64,000 nucleotides of DNA from Vallitaleaceae bacterium 9-2. Its GTDB lineage: Bacteria; Bacillota; Clostridia; Lachnospirales; Vallitaleaceae. The position numbers were made by a program, and so were the translations under genes. Within the stretch, counting starts at the first letter, position 1; every line of letters begins with the position of its first letter. Below the pieces are notes generated by a model. That model was not told the DNA's origin, did no database searches, and saw nothing but the letters and a program-made list of their open reading frames with translations. The stretch covers positions 3,472,001-3,536,000 of the forward strand of contig CP121691.1 of the NCBI GenBank assembly GCA_038396585.1, given 5' to 3'. Positions 52,605 through 61,496 of this stretch are shown piece by piece.

Positions 52605-54094
52605 GTAGAGTAAAGTTCTGGCTTTGGCAAAGCTTCTGCCAGAACCTCCTCATCAATCCGTACGTGAGGTTCTCCCTCATACGGCTTTCCGAAGTTCTTC
52701 TTCCATCAACATTACGATGCGAATGCAATACGTTTCAGCCCTAGATTCCTAAACAAGTCCATGTGTTTACTGTATTGGTAACGCTTGGACTTTTGTTTCT
52801 TCCGATTATACCAATACACAAGCCTCATCAAAATATATCTATCAAGCCTATATAAAACCCGCTTGTTCGATATACGATAATATCCTCGCCATCCCACAAT
52901 CTTCCGATTCAGTCTCTTTATCATATCTTCTATGTCCTGATATAACGTTGCATCCTTTAATGTTTCTTTCACAGCCTCTTTAATGACTTGTTGTTTCTTC
53001 TTACACACCCACATGTCTGTGGCAAAGTATTCAGAACCATTAACTTTACGCATCTTGACTTTCCTAATTTCCATGCCAAGGAACACACATCCCTCTTTTC
53101 CTTCCCACAGATTTACGTATAACTTCCAAGGCCTGATGCTGATTGCGCTTCGGTCTGAATCCATAAGAACAGTCTTTGAAGTCTGCTTCGAAAATCGGTT
53201 CAATCACTAGCTTCATCGCTGATTGTACGATTCGGTCTTTCACCGTTGGGATTCCCAGTGGTCTTTTGTTGCCGTCAGCTTTAGGTATGTACACTCGCCT
53301 AACCGGTGGTGGATTATAGCTGTTTGTTTTCAGTTCATCCTGAATTTCTTCAACCATTTTATCCACACCATAGACTTCAACTTCCTCTATCGTTTGCTCA
53401 TCTATCCCTCCACTTCCACCGTTGGCTTTCACCCGTTTCCATGCTTCGTATAGAATATCTTCCCGATAGAGTTTGTCATATAAAGCGTGAAATTTCCTCA
53501 TCTTATTTCTCTTGGCTGATTGGTATAGCTTTCTCTGAAGTTTTCGAACTTTTTCTTTTGGTGTTGTTAGCTTTTCAGCATTCACTCGCTCTTACCTCCT
53601 TCAAAAGCCTGAACTAAGTAGGGACCCTTTCCTAGATGAAGTTTTGTTGTCTTCATCATCATCGGTACTATGCTCCCCTCCGACTGCCTTCTCACAAGAT
53701 TTCCTTTCGCCTTCGCTTATAGTCCTCTTCTTTACCTTACGGTGTGAGTTAGGCTCTCTCCAGTTCCGGACACTTACTTTCCATACATACCGTTTCCCAT
53801 ACACCGGGAACTTCTTCATCAAAGGCTCCAAGTTCTTCTTTGACTTCCATGGACTTCGCTATCTAGAAAGTAGCTCGTCAGTTCCTCTGTCTCCTCTCGT
53901 AGTATTCTAACAGTGCTGCAGAATTCACTTAATGTTACGGTCTGTATGGTCGATAGAGCCACAATGTGCCCATTTTCATGACGCTTCATGTACCGAATCT
54001 CTCCAATACATGGTCATATATCTAATGCGCTCCTTGGCGATTACGCAGGTCGGACTTTCACCAACATGTAAGTGTCCAGCTTCGCTGGACACGC
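52605..54094 (-). mobile_element. Degenerate group II intron
   Basis: A 1,490-bp minus-strand intron. Ends are set by comparison with the intact repeat at 37103-37138: the 5' end begins GCGTG (4 of 5 match to GUGYG) and the 3' end is CTAC (usual AY). Domain V is at 52655-52687 (AGCCGTATGAGG and CCTCACGTACGG arms), and domain VI at about 52615-52645 (GTTCTGGC/GCCAGAAC). Domain I starts with the hairpin GTGTCCAGC/GCTGGACAC (54072-54092). The encoded protein is internally deleted. It sits downstream of a terminator. Confidence 0.85.
52712..53585 (-). pseudogene. Group II intron reverse transcriptase/maturase, internally deleted
   Basis: The first part starts at GTG 53585 (SD AAGGAGG, 9 nt) and reads through the RT N-terminal blocks (VKANGGSGGIDEQTIEE; PPPVRRVYIPKADGNKRPLGIPTVKDR; DCSYGFRPKRNQHQAL). 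It then shifts out of frame near 53100. The second part (52712 to about 53110) resumes at FLGMEIRKVKMRKV with the maturase domain and C-terminal RGYYRISNKRVL. The RT blocks with the catalytic YADD are absent, so about 150-200 codons are deleted. Reverse transcription is not possible; the RNA could still splice if maturase is supplied in trans. Confidence 0.9.
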
Positions 54095-54111
54095 TCCTAT
54101 AGAACAAAAAA
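54095..54111 (-). repeat. Repeat half on the 5' side of the group II intron
   Basis: On the minus strand TTTTTTTGTTCTATAGGA, the 5' exon of the intron. It follows directly the hairpin of the rhaS terminator and matches the flanks at 37121-37137 and 47694-47710. Confidence 0.7.
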
Positions 54112-54147
54112 ATATCAAGCCCTTAGTAAACACTAAGGGCTTGATAT
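54112..54147 (-). terminator. Terminator of the rhamnose ABC transporter operon
   Basis: ATATCAAGCCCTTAGT pairs perfectly with ACTAAGGGCTTGATAT (16 bp, 4-nt loop), and seven T follow on the minus strand. It ends 22 bp after the binding-protein stop. Confidence 0.9.
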
Positions 54148-54168
54148 ATGTCTCGTTCTAGTTTTATT

Positions 54169-55401
54169 TTATAGGATACTTCCCCATTCTTCCATATTAC
54201 CTTGGAAGAAGACAAATGGATTACCTACAACGATAACAGAACCGTCACTATCTGGATCTTCAATCGCTGTATATGTGTTACCATCATATTCAAAAGATGA
54301 GCCAACAGAACCATCAAAGGTTCCTTCAACTGCTGCAACCGCTGCCGCACCAGATACTGCACCTAAGTCGATAACGTTCCAAAGCATCATGAATGGACAC
54401 ACAGCGTCAAATTCGTCTTCCGGTCCGTTAGGCATGAAGTTTGCCATCTCACTTGGTAAGCCAAGACCTGTTAACTTAATACGTGATTCACCGTCTTGAA
54501 GTTGTTGACCTGCCGCAAACATACCTACAGTTGTTGGCGATACGATGATATCCACTTTATCTTCTGAGATAAATGCATTGGCTTGAGTTACACTATCTTG
54601 AGGGTCATCATTACCATATTTGATATCTAACATGGAATCATCAGCACCTTCGTTGGCATCAGCGATGTTGCCGGGATAAGCCGCGTCAAGACGTGCCAAT
54701 TCTTTTTCCATAGAAGCAATCCATTGGTTTTGAACCGGTGATGTTGTTGTTGCTGATAAGACACCGATAACAACCGGGTCATCTGCAAAAGTATTGTTTG
54801 CAAGGATTTCTTCTGCTTTTGCTTTCATATCCATGTCTTTTTCATAAGACTCTTCTGCTAAAATCATAATCGCTGCATAGACTAAGTGGGTTCCAACACC
54901 ATCTATAGTTGTAGGGATTGTATGCCCAACACGGATACTTGGATCGATGGCTGAGTCTGAACTTAATAACTTTACTCCATTGCTTTCAGCAAGTTTTGAA
55001 ATCGCATTGAACGCGTTAGCGTCATTAGCTGAAATCGTAATACTGGATACGCCTTTGGCGATAAGTTCTTCAACAAGGGCAACTTGAGCCGCTGCTGTTG
55101 TCTCTGCTGGCGATTGGTACTCTGCAAGGTTACCTGTAGATTCAACCGCTTCTTTAAATCCTTGATACATCAAGTCTCCAAATAGGTTACCTGTACTTTT
55201 AAACATAAATACATGTGTCTCTGGGTCTTCATTTTCTGTCGCTTCTGCATCACTTGAGCCTGCATCCGAACCACTATCCGTGCTCGCTTCTGAAGATGAA
55301 CTGCTTGAAGATGCATCTGATGAATCCGAATCGTTGGATCCACATCCAACCATTGCTACTAGCATCGCTAGTATAAGTGTCATTGCTAATACTTTTTTCA
55401 T
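54169..55401 (-). CDS. Rhamnose-binding lipoprotein of CUT2 transporter (RhaS type)
   Basis: A 410-residue protein. The signal peptide ends in LVAMVGCGS (lipobox Cys20), followed by an unusually long Ser/Asp/Glu linker to about residue 60 (runs of Ser). The binding domain reads HVFMFKSTGNLFGDLMYQGFKE and ends GNPFVFFQGNMEEWG. It is most similar in style to rhamnose and AI-2 binding proteins. It is the last gene in the operon, before the strong terminator, and the preceding gene order ATPase-permease-permease matches rhaTPQ. Confidence 0.85.
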   Translation of the reverse strand: MKKVLAMTLILAMLVAMVGCGSNDSDSSDASSSSSSSEASTDSGSDAGSSDAEATENEDPETHVFMFKSTGNLFGDLMYQGFKEAVESTGNLAEYQSPAETTAAAQVALVEELIAKGVSSITISANDANAFNAISKLAESNGVKLLSSDSAIDPSIRVGHTIPTTIDGVGTHLVYAAIMILAEESYEKDMDMKAKAEEILANNTFADDPVVIGVLSATTTSPVQNQWIASMEKELARLDAAYPGNIADANEGADDSMLDIKYGNDDPQDSVTQANAFISEDKVDIIVSPTTVGMFAAGQQLQDGESRIKLTGLGLPSEMANFMPNGPEDEFDAVCPFMMLWNVIDLGAVSGAAAVAAVEGTFDGSVGSSFEYDGNTYTAIEDPDSDGSVIVVGNPFVFFQGNMEEWGSIL

Positions 55402-55415
55402 AGTTTTCCCTCCGT

Positions 55416-56411
55416 TTAATTTGTGTGATTTATTTTTTCAGCCAGCAATGCAACAACAAGTAGGATACCTACCGCCATAACTCTTGCTGCCGGTTGAACA
55501 CCGTTATAGCCCATCAATTTATCTAAGAACGACATGATGAACACGCCGATAATCGGGCCAAATATCTTTCCTTTTCCTCCACTGGTCGATACGCCGCCTA
55601 GAACACAGATGGCAATAACCCGAAGTTCATAGCCTTCGCCAACATTAGCCACGACACTCGGTGAACGTCCTAGGTAAAAAATCGCTGACACTGCTGCCAT
55701 AAGTCCCATCAAGGTAAAGGTGATGAGCTTAATCTTACTTACCTTAATCCCTGAAAAATAAGCACCTTCTGAATTTTTCCCCATGGCATAGAGTTGACGT
55801 CCATAGGCTGTCTTATGTAGAATCAATCCAAAAATAATGGCAAAAACGGCAAAGACCCAAAGAGAAATCGGTAAACCTAAAAAGTTCGAATAACCTAAAT
55901 CACCAAACCAATCCGGGAAAAGCGTTAAGGAGCGTACATCAAGCACAATCTTAACCACACCCCGGTAAAAAAGCATCCCAGCTATTGTAACAATAACCGC
56001 CGATATCTCCTTAAACCTGGTGATGATAAAGCCATTTAAAAATCCGGCTCCGGCTCCTGTTAATAAGCAGACCGTTAAGGCCAACGCCGTGTTCCCTGTC
56101 GCTTCATAGGTCAAGCCAAGCGTCATCGCTGACAAGGCAAGAATCGAACCTACCGAGACATCAATGTCTCCCAAGAGGAGAACAAATATCATAGGAAAGA
56201 CCATAAAGGACAAGTCCATTCCTGCTTGGATAATGCTCATGTAACTTCGTGTGAACACGTCTCCATTTAACACATACATTAATAGGTTAAATAGTAAAAA
56301 TATGTAAATTAGAATCATTTCCCATCGAACCAAGAATTTTTTGAGTTCGAATTTTCCATCGGTTTTTTCAACACTGAATCGATATGTTTTTTTTATTGTC
56401 TCTGTTGTCAT
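55416..56411 (-). CDS. Rhamnose-type ABC transporter permease (second)
   Basis: A 331-residue permease of the RbsC family with about nine hydrophobic segments after a basic N-terminal stretch of about 28 residues. GDIDVSVGSILALSAM near residue 80 and GGVSTSGGKGKIFGPIIG near 290 are CUT2 hallmarks. It pairs with the permease encoded 12 bp upstream to make a heterodimer, as in RhaPQ. Confidence 0.88.
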   Translation of the reverse strand: MTTETIKKTYRFSVEKTDGKFELKKFLVRWEMILIYIFLLFNLLMYVLNGDVFTRSYMSIIQAGMDLSFMVFPMIFVLLLGDIDVSVGSILALSAMTLGLTYEATGNTALALTVCLLTGAGAGFLNGFIITRFKEISAVIVTIAGMLFYRGVVKIVLDVRSLTLFPDWFGDLGYSNFLGLPISLWVFAVFAIIFGLILHKTAYGRQLYAMGKNSEGAYFSGIKVSKIKLITFTLMGLMAAVSAIFYLGRSPSVVANVGEGYELRVIAICVLGGVSTSGGKGKIFGPIIGVFIMSFLDKLMGYNGVQPAARVMAVGILLVVALLAEKINHTN

Positions 56412-56423
56412 ATTCGCACCCCT

Positions 56424-57455
56424 TTATATATTTCTTTCGCGTAATGCCCGCTGTTTTGCCGAGCGTGACGTATAGATATTTAAGATAACCGCTCCAATAA
56501 TCAACACGCCTTTAATCGCGTCTGTCCAAATACTTAATCCAGATAACATACTTAAGAATGAGCTGATAATGGCAAATAGTATGGTGGAAATGATGATACC
56601 CGAGATTTTCCCCGTACCACCGCTGATACTCACACCACCTAGGATACAGATGGCAATAACGTCCATCTCCATTCCCATAGCCATCGTACTTTGAGCAATC
56701 GCATAGTTGGACGTGTACAAAAATCCTGCAAATCCGGCAATCGCTCCCATGATGGCATAGACTGCAATAATAACTCCATCACTATTAATCCCTGATACCC
56801 TTGCCGAATCAGGACTCGATCCGATAGCAAAGATACGTCGTCCAAATTTTAAATGGGTTAAGATAACATAAAAAATGAAAAACATGATGACTGCGGTAAT
56901 AATCAAATTATTGACGCCAAAGACACTTCCCACGCCAAATGCCTTATAGCTATCAGAAAAGTTAGCCGGTACAATCCAGCGCGACTGACTGACTACATAC
57001 GCTAATCCTCGAACCACATAGAGCGTACTTAAGGTTGCAATAATCGGCAGTAATTTTAGCTTACTGATTAAGATCCCGTTATAAAACCCAATAACCGTTC
57101 CGATAACAACGGCTAGCATTACAAGGGCAAAGATCGGGACGTCAGGGTGGTCGGCATTAATCATGGCAATAACCGTTCCGCTAAACACCATGGTTGCTGC
57201 GATGGACAAGTCAATTCCACGGGTGACGAGTACCATCAACATACCTATGGCCAAGATACCAGCTATGGCATTATTTTTTAACATATCATTTAATGCTTTT
57301 GCCGTAAGCAGTTGGGGTGTTAATTGAGACGCTAGGATTAACAAAACAACACATGCCATTATTAATCCGAACGATCTGTTTTTCACAATACTTTTTGCAA
57401 CATCTTTTGCTGAAAAATGTGCATTTGTTTTGATTGATTCTGCTTTATTCGTCAT
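56424..57455 (-). CDS. Rhamnose-type ABC transporter permease (first)
   Basis: A 343-residue permease with a basic N-terminal tail of about 30 residues and eight to ten helices. TRGIDLSIAATMVFSG and GGVSISGGTGKISGIIIS are the family motifs. Gene order and the two different permeases match RhaP/RhaQ systems. Confidence 0.88.
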   Translation of the reverse strand: MTNKAESIKTNAHFSAKDVAKSIVKNRSFGLIMACVVLLILASQLTPQLLTAKALNDMLKNNAIAGILAIGMLMVLVTRGIDLSIAATMVFSGTVIAMINADHPDVPIFALVMLAVVIGTVIGFYNGILISKLKLLPIIATLSTLYVVRGLAYVVSQSRWIVPANFSDSYKAFGVGSVFGVNNLIITAVIMFFIFYVILTHLKFGRRIFAIGSSPDSARVSGINSDGVIIAVYAIMGAIAGFAGFLYTSNYAIAQSTMAMGMEMDVIAICILGGVSISGGTGKISGIIISTILFAIISSFLSMLSGLSIWTDAIKGVLIIGAVILNIYTSRSAKQRALRERNI

Positions 57456-57470
57456 AATTCATCTCCTGTT

Positions 57471-58967
57471 TTATTTGTCCGCATTGTAATCCGGAAGCGC
57501 CGACGCTAGGATTTGTTCTTGCTCTAGGTTGATATTATCAAATATACTCGATACCCTTCCTTCTCGCATGACAATAACACGATCTGCCATTCCTAAGACT
57601 TCCGGCATCTCAGAAGATACCATGATAATGGCATAACCTTTTGCCGCGAGTTCATTCATTACTTCATAGATAGCATACTTAGCACCGACATCAACCCCTT
57701 TGGTCGGTTCATCAAGAATCAAGATTTTGATATCATTGACCAACAGCTTTCCAAAAACCACTTTTTGTTGATTTCCACCGGATAGGGTTGAAGGATTGTC
57801 GTATAGGCTTCCCGCCTTTAGCTCCATCCGTTCAGCGATATCAATCACTTTTTTCTCTTCCTCTTTTTCATCCATCCAACCAAACTTTGAAAACATATCC
57901 AGGTTTACCAAGGTCGTATTTTTGATGATGTCCATATCCAAAATTAAGCCATGCAGATGTCTGTCTTCGGGTAGATATCCGATTCCGTTTTTGTAGGCTT
58001 CATTGGGGTTATGATTTTTCACCCGTTGATTCTCCACATAGATTTCACCTGAATCAAGCGTCATGGCTCCGATAATGCTTTGGCACACTTCTGTCCGCCC
58101 AGCTCCAACAAGTCCGGTCAGCGCCACTATCTCTCCGCGTCGAACATCAAAACTTATATCTCGAAAATATCCCATCTTAGATAGATTCGCTACGCGAAAG
58201 GCTTCCTCTCCAATCTTAGCCGCCTTTGGGGGATACATCTGTGTCAACTCACGTCCCACCATAGCTTTGATCAACTCCGATTGCGATATCTTATCGATAT
58301 CCCAGCATCCGATATATTGTGAATCTCGATAGACCGTCACACGATTAGCCAAGCGAAAAACATCTTCAAACTTGTGCGAAATCAAGATGATCGATACACC
58401 ATCATCACGTAGCTTTTCAGCAATACGGTACAACTCTTCACATTCTACCTTGGTCAAAGATGCTGTCGGCTCGTCCATAATTAAAATTCGAGCATTCGCC
58501 GATAAGGCTTTTGCAATCTCAACAAGCTGTTGCTTAGCTACACTTAAATCGCCCATCATCGTTTTGGCGTCAATATCACCACCGATGTCATCCAATAATT
58601 TTTGCGCCTCTGTATTCATGGTTTTCCAGTCATACATATTAAACTTGTTCATCCGTTCTCTTCCCATGAAGATGTTCTCTGTCACACTTAAGTGGGGAAA
58701 AGCGGTTACATGTTGATAGATTGCTGCAATGCCTAGCTCGCTTCCCATCTTGGGATCTTCAACAACCACCTTTTTACCATCCAGATAAATCTCGCCTTCG
58801 CTGGGTTGGTGCACTCCGGTGATTACCTTAATCGTTGTAGACTTTCCCGCACCATTTTCACCCATCAATCCGTGAATCTCACCTTGTCTAAGCTCTAAGT
58901 TGACGCCGCGTAGTGCCTGCACGCCACCAAAGTTTTTAGAAATGTTTTTCAACTCTAAAATCGCCAT
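57471..58967 (-). CDS. Rhamnose-type ABC transporter ATPase (RhaT type)
   Basis: A 498-residue double ATPase. NBD1 has GENGAGKST, signature LSVAKQQLVEIAKAL and Walker [16 protein letters not shown]2 has GLVGAGRTEVCQ (Lys to Arg as usual in CUT2), signature [13 protein letters not shown] and LILDEPTKGVDVG, so both Walker B motifs are intact. First gene of its operon. ATG 58967 is chosen; the longer frame starts with TTG right after AGGAG. Confidence 0.9.
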   Translation of the reverse strand: MAILELKNISKNFGGVQALRGVNLELRQGEIHGLMGENGAGKSTTIKVITGVHQPSEGEIYLDGKKVVVEDPKMGSELGIAAIYQHVTAFPHLSVTENIFMGRERMNKFNMYDWKTMNTEAQKLLDDIGGDIDAKTMMGDLSVAKQQLVEIAKALSANARILIMDEPTASLTKVECEELYRIAEKLRDDGVSIILISHKFEDVFRLANRVTVYRDSQYIGCWDIDKISQSELIKAMVGRELTQMYPPKAAKIGEEAFRVANLSKMGYFRDISFDVRRGEIVALTGLVGAGRTEVCQSIIGAMTLDSGEIYVENQRVKNHNPNEAYKNGIGYLPEDRHLHGLILDMDIIKNTTLVNLDMFSKFGWMDEKEEEKKVIDIAERMELKAGSLYDNPSTLSGGNQQKVVFGKLLVNDIKILILDEPTKGVDVGAKYAIYEVMNELAAKGYAIIMVSSEMPEVLGMADRVIVMREGRVSSIFDNINLEQEQILASALPDYNADK

Positions 58968-59020
58968 ATCTCTTGCCAACTCCTACACTGTATTTGCGTG
59001 AACACTTTGCTCACATTGAA

Positions 59021-59118
59021 TGTTCGCTTTGTTATGATTGTGTTCGTTTGCTTTCATCTGTTTACATCCTACAACTTTTCCAAGGCATTGTCAATACTTT
59101 TATGCATTTTTATGTTCG
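59021..59118 (-). promoter_or_regulatory. Promoter of the rhamnose transporter with TGTTCG repeats
   Basis: On the minus strand -35 TTGACA (59094-59089), 17 bp, -10 TAGGAT (59071-59066). On the plus strand TGTTCG occurs at 59021, 59041 (exactly 20 bp apart) and 59113, flanking the promoter on both sides, with related TGTTC at 59133 and 59154. Direct repeats of this kind around a promoter are typical DeoR operators; either DeoR protein in the window could bind. Confidence 0.65.
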
Positions 59119-59216
59119 ATTGAGTTCATTTATTGTTCTTCTCTTGTCGATTTTGTTCAGTTATATCACATTATCAGGAAGATATGTTGTTCATGGAAGT
59201 AATTTTTCCCATTACA

Positions 59217-59242
59217 CAAAAAAAATAGCCCTAAGGCTATTC
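59217..59242 (-). terminator. Terminator of the second CUT2 operon
   Basis: AATAGCC pairs with GGCTATT around CTAA/TTAG; eight T follow on the minus strand. It ends the transcript of the ATPase at 59269-60696 before the rhamnose transporter promoter. Confidence 0.8.
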
Positions 59243-59268
59243 TCATTAATATGCGTATTATGTATTTT

Positions 59269-60696
59269 TTACCAATCTTGTAACGCTTTAACAAGATTAT
59301 GTACAGATAAATCTTTGCGCTGGATTTCTTGCTTGATTTTTCCGGCTTCGATAACTAAGACTCGGTCACAAAGACCTGCGATTTCTTCAAGATCATTACT
59401 AATTAATATAATTCCCGCCCCTGTCTCAGCCAAGTCAGTAAAAATATTATATATATCTACTTTTGAAGAATTGTCCACATTGGCCGTCGGCTTATTAAAA
59501 ATAAAGACGCGTGACTTACTGAAAAACCACTTTGCCAGCAAGATTTTTTGCTTATTACCTGCACTCATGTTTTCCATAAGATAATCGACCCCTGCATTGG
59601 AGACGTTTAACAATTCAAGATAGTACTTAGAAATTAATTGTTTGGCACTTCGACTCAACTTACGTACACGAGGTACATTGGCCGAGACAATATTATCCAT
59701 AACTGAATCATCAATGAACATACCTTCATTGGCACTTCCAAGGTAACAAATCCCCGCCTCAACGGCATGGGTCGTCGTACGAATCCTTTTCTCCGATCCC
59801 TCCACTTTTATGTGCCCTTCAAAATCAATGACACCAAAAAGGGCTTTTCCAATTGACGACTTATATGCACCACGAAGTCCCACAATTCCAAGCATTTCAC
59901 CTTTTCTAAGCTCAAAATCAATCCTGTGAATATGGTCTGTCGTCAGTCCACGTACGCTTAGTATCTCTTCCCCAAAAGCAATGCGGCGCTTGGGATACTT
60001 GTGGACATCCTTTTCCGCAAATTCCAACATTCCTTCTAGAATGGTCTCCTCTGCCTCTTGTATCGCAACTATTTTACCATCCCGCATTGTAACAACCTGG
60101 TCAACTACTTGAAAAAGTTCATCCAAGCGATGCGAAGAGTAAATCGTTATCCGTTCATCTGTCATATATTTTTTGACCATAGTATTAAGAAACTGCACTT
60201 GATTCAAATCCAGCAAGGTCAAAGGTTCATCAATAATAAGGACATCCGGCTCTTTTGAGAGGGCAATAACCACTTCAAGCAGCTTTTGCGTTGCCATTTT
60301 TAATTCCCGAACATGAACCAATGGATCGATGTCCAATCCAAAGGCTTGAAGTATTTCTCCTGTTTTTCTTTTGGCTTGCTTCCAATCGATTCTTTTTAGT
60401 CCTAAAATAGATTGTCTCGGCTCACGATTCAAATACATGTTCTCATATACTGTCATATCCTGAAACAATCCATTTTCGTGACACACCATCTCTACCCTCA
60501 AGTCATGGGTGACCTGCCCAACATCTGGCTCTATCGTTTTGTTGATGATTTTTAACAACGTCGTCTTGCCTACACCATTTGTCCCTGTGACACCATAAAT
60601 ATTGCCCAGGTCAAACACAGCATTTTCAATGTTCAAAACCACATTATGATGATATGCTTTTTTCACATTTTCAATTAAAATACCTTTTCCACTCAT
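59269..60696 (-). CDS. CUT2-type ABC ATPase with degenerate second domain
   Basis: A 475-residue protein with two nucleotide-binding domains. NBD1: Walker A GTNGVGKTT is intact, the signature is altered (LKMATQKLLEVVIAL), and Walker B VLIIDEPLTLLD is intact. NBD2: Walker A is GLRGAYKSS, with Tyr where Gly is expected, and Walker B reads VFIFNKPTANVD, so the Asp and catalytic Glu are replaced by Asn and Lys; signature MSAGNKQKI. NBD2 should not hydrolyse ATP. It is shorter than RbsA (about 500). Partners are the two permeases at 61497-63421. Confidence 0.85.
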   Translation of the reverse strand: MSGKGILIENVKKAYHHNVVLNIENAVFDLGNIYGVTGTNGVGKTTLLKIINKTIEPDVGQVTHDLRVEMVCHENGLFQDMTVYENMYLNREPRQSILGLKRIDWKQAKRKTGEILQAFGLDIDPLVHVRELKMATQKLLEVVIALSKEPDVLIIDEPLTLLDLNQVQFLNTMVKKYMTDERITIYSSHRLDELFQVVDQVVTMRDGKIVAIQEAEETILEGMLEFAEKDVHKYPKRRIAFGEEILSVRGLTTDHIHRIDFELRKGEMLGIVGLRGAYKSSIGKALFGVIDFEGHIKVEGSEKRIRTTTHAVEAGICYLGSANEGMFIDDSVMDNIVSANVPRVRKLSRSAKQLISKYYLELLNVSNAGVDYLMENMSAGNKQKILLAKWFFSKSRVFIFNKPTANVDNSSKVDIYNIFTDLAETGAGIILISNDLEEIAGLCDRVLVIEAGKIKQEIQRKDLSVHNLVKALQDW

Positions 60697-60711
60697 ACAC
60701 TTCTCCTGCGA

Positions 60712-61488
60712 TTAGTTCAACATTGACGTGTGCACCTTAATATTGTTCTCAAAATAAAACGCTTTAAAATCTTCCGGCATCTCTTTGTCCGATACAATGG
60801 TCATAATGGACTGTAGCGGCGCCATCTTGACAAGCCCACGTCGATGATATCGGTCACTTGGGACAACCAATATAATATCTCTAGAAACCTGATGAAGCTT
60901 CTTATACAGACGGACTTCATTTTTTTCATTGACGGTATACCCATACTGCAAGTCAACACCATCCGCTGTAATGAAAGCTTTTTCAATAAGCAGTTCATCG
61001 AGTTGGTCAAACTCTACAACATTGCCGCTGACCATATCAATCTCGCCACCCAGCATAACTAACTTATGATCTGTTTGCTTATATACAAACATTGCAATCT
61101 CCACATTATTGGTAACAATAATCATATCCTTGGCATCCACAAGACATTTTACTAACTCAAGCCCCATCCCGCTACCACCAATAAAAACCGTATCTCCAGG
61201 TTCTATAGTCTTAGCAGCAACTCCAGTAATACGTTGAAAGCATTGATTTTCATCATTGCTCTCTTCATCTATTTTATATTTTTTTTCATCTAAAGTCGCC
61301 CCACTCTTTTCAATGAGGATGGCGCCACCGTAAGTTTTTTCAACAAGCCCTTCTTTTTCCAATTTGTCTAAATCCCTACGAATAGTTACTTCTGAGACAT
61401 CAAGCTCTTTGCTCAAATATGCTACTTCAACTGATTTCTTCTCTTTAACAAGCTCCCTTATCGCTTGCAGTCTTTCGATACCAAACAT
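60712..61488 (-). CDS. DeoR-family regulator embedded in transporter operon
   Basis: A 258-residue DeoR protein. The HTH (VEVAYLSKELDVSEVTIRRDLDKLEKEGL) is followed by VEKTYGGAIL and the effector domain (GDTVFIGGSGMGLELVKCL). It lies between a permease and the ATPase gene with gaps of 8 and 15 bp, an unusual place. It likely regulates this operon and perhaps the neighbouring rhamnose transporter. Confidence 0.92.
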   Translation of the reverse strand: MFGIERLQAIRELVKEKKSVEVAYLSKELDVSEVTIRRDLDKLEKEGLVEKTYGGAILIEKSGATLDEKKYKIDEESNDENQCFQRITGVAAKTIEPGDTVFIGGSGMGLELVKCLVDAKDMIIVTNNVEIAMFVYKQTDHKLVMLGGEIDMVSGNVVEFDQLDELLIEKAFITADGVDLQYGYTVNEKNEVRLYKKLHQVSRDIILVVPSDRYHRRGLVKMAPLQSIMTIVSDKEMPEDFKAFYFENNIKVHTSMLN

Positions 61489-61496
61489 TTTATCAC

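Noticed and set aside
53601-53910. Frames upstream of the intron protein on both strands
   Set aside because: They lie in the structured RNA part (domains I-IV) of the group II intron; no protein features.
58973-59584. 203-codon plus-strand frame over the rhamnose transporter promoter and the end of the ABC ATPase
   Set aside because: It overlaps a strong minus-strand promoter, a terminator and a clear ATPase; its translation has no recognisable domain and no ribosome-binding site.
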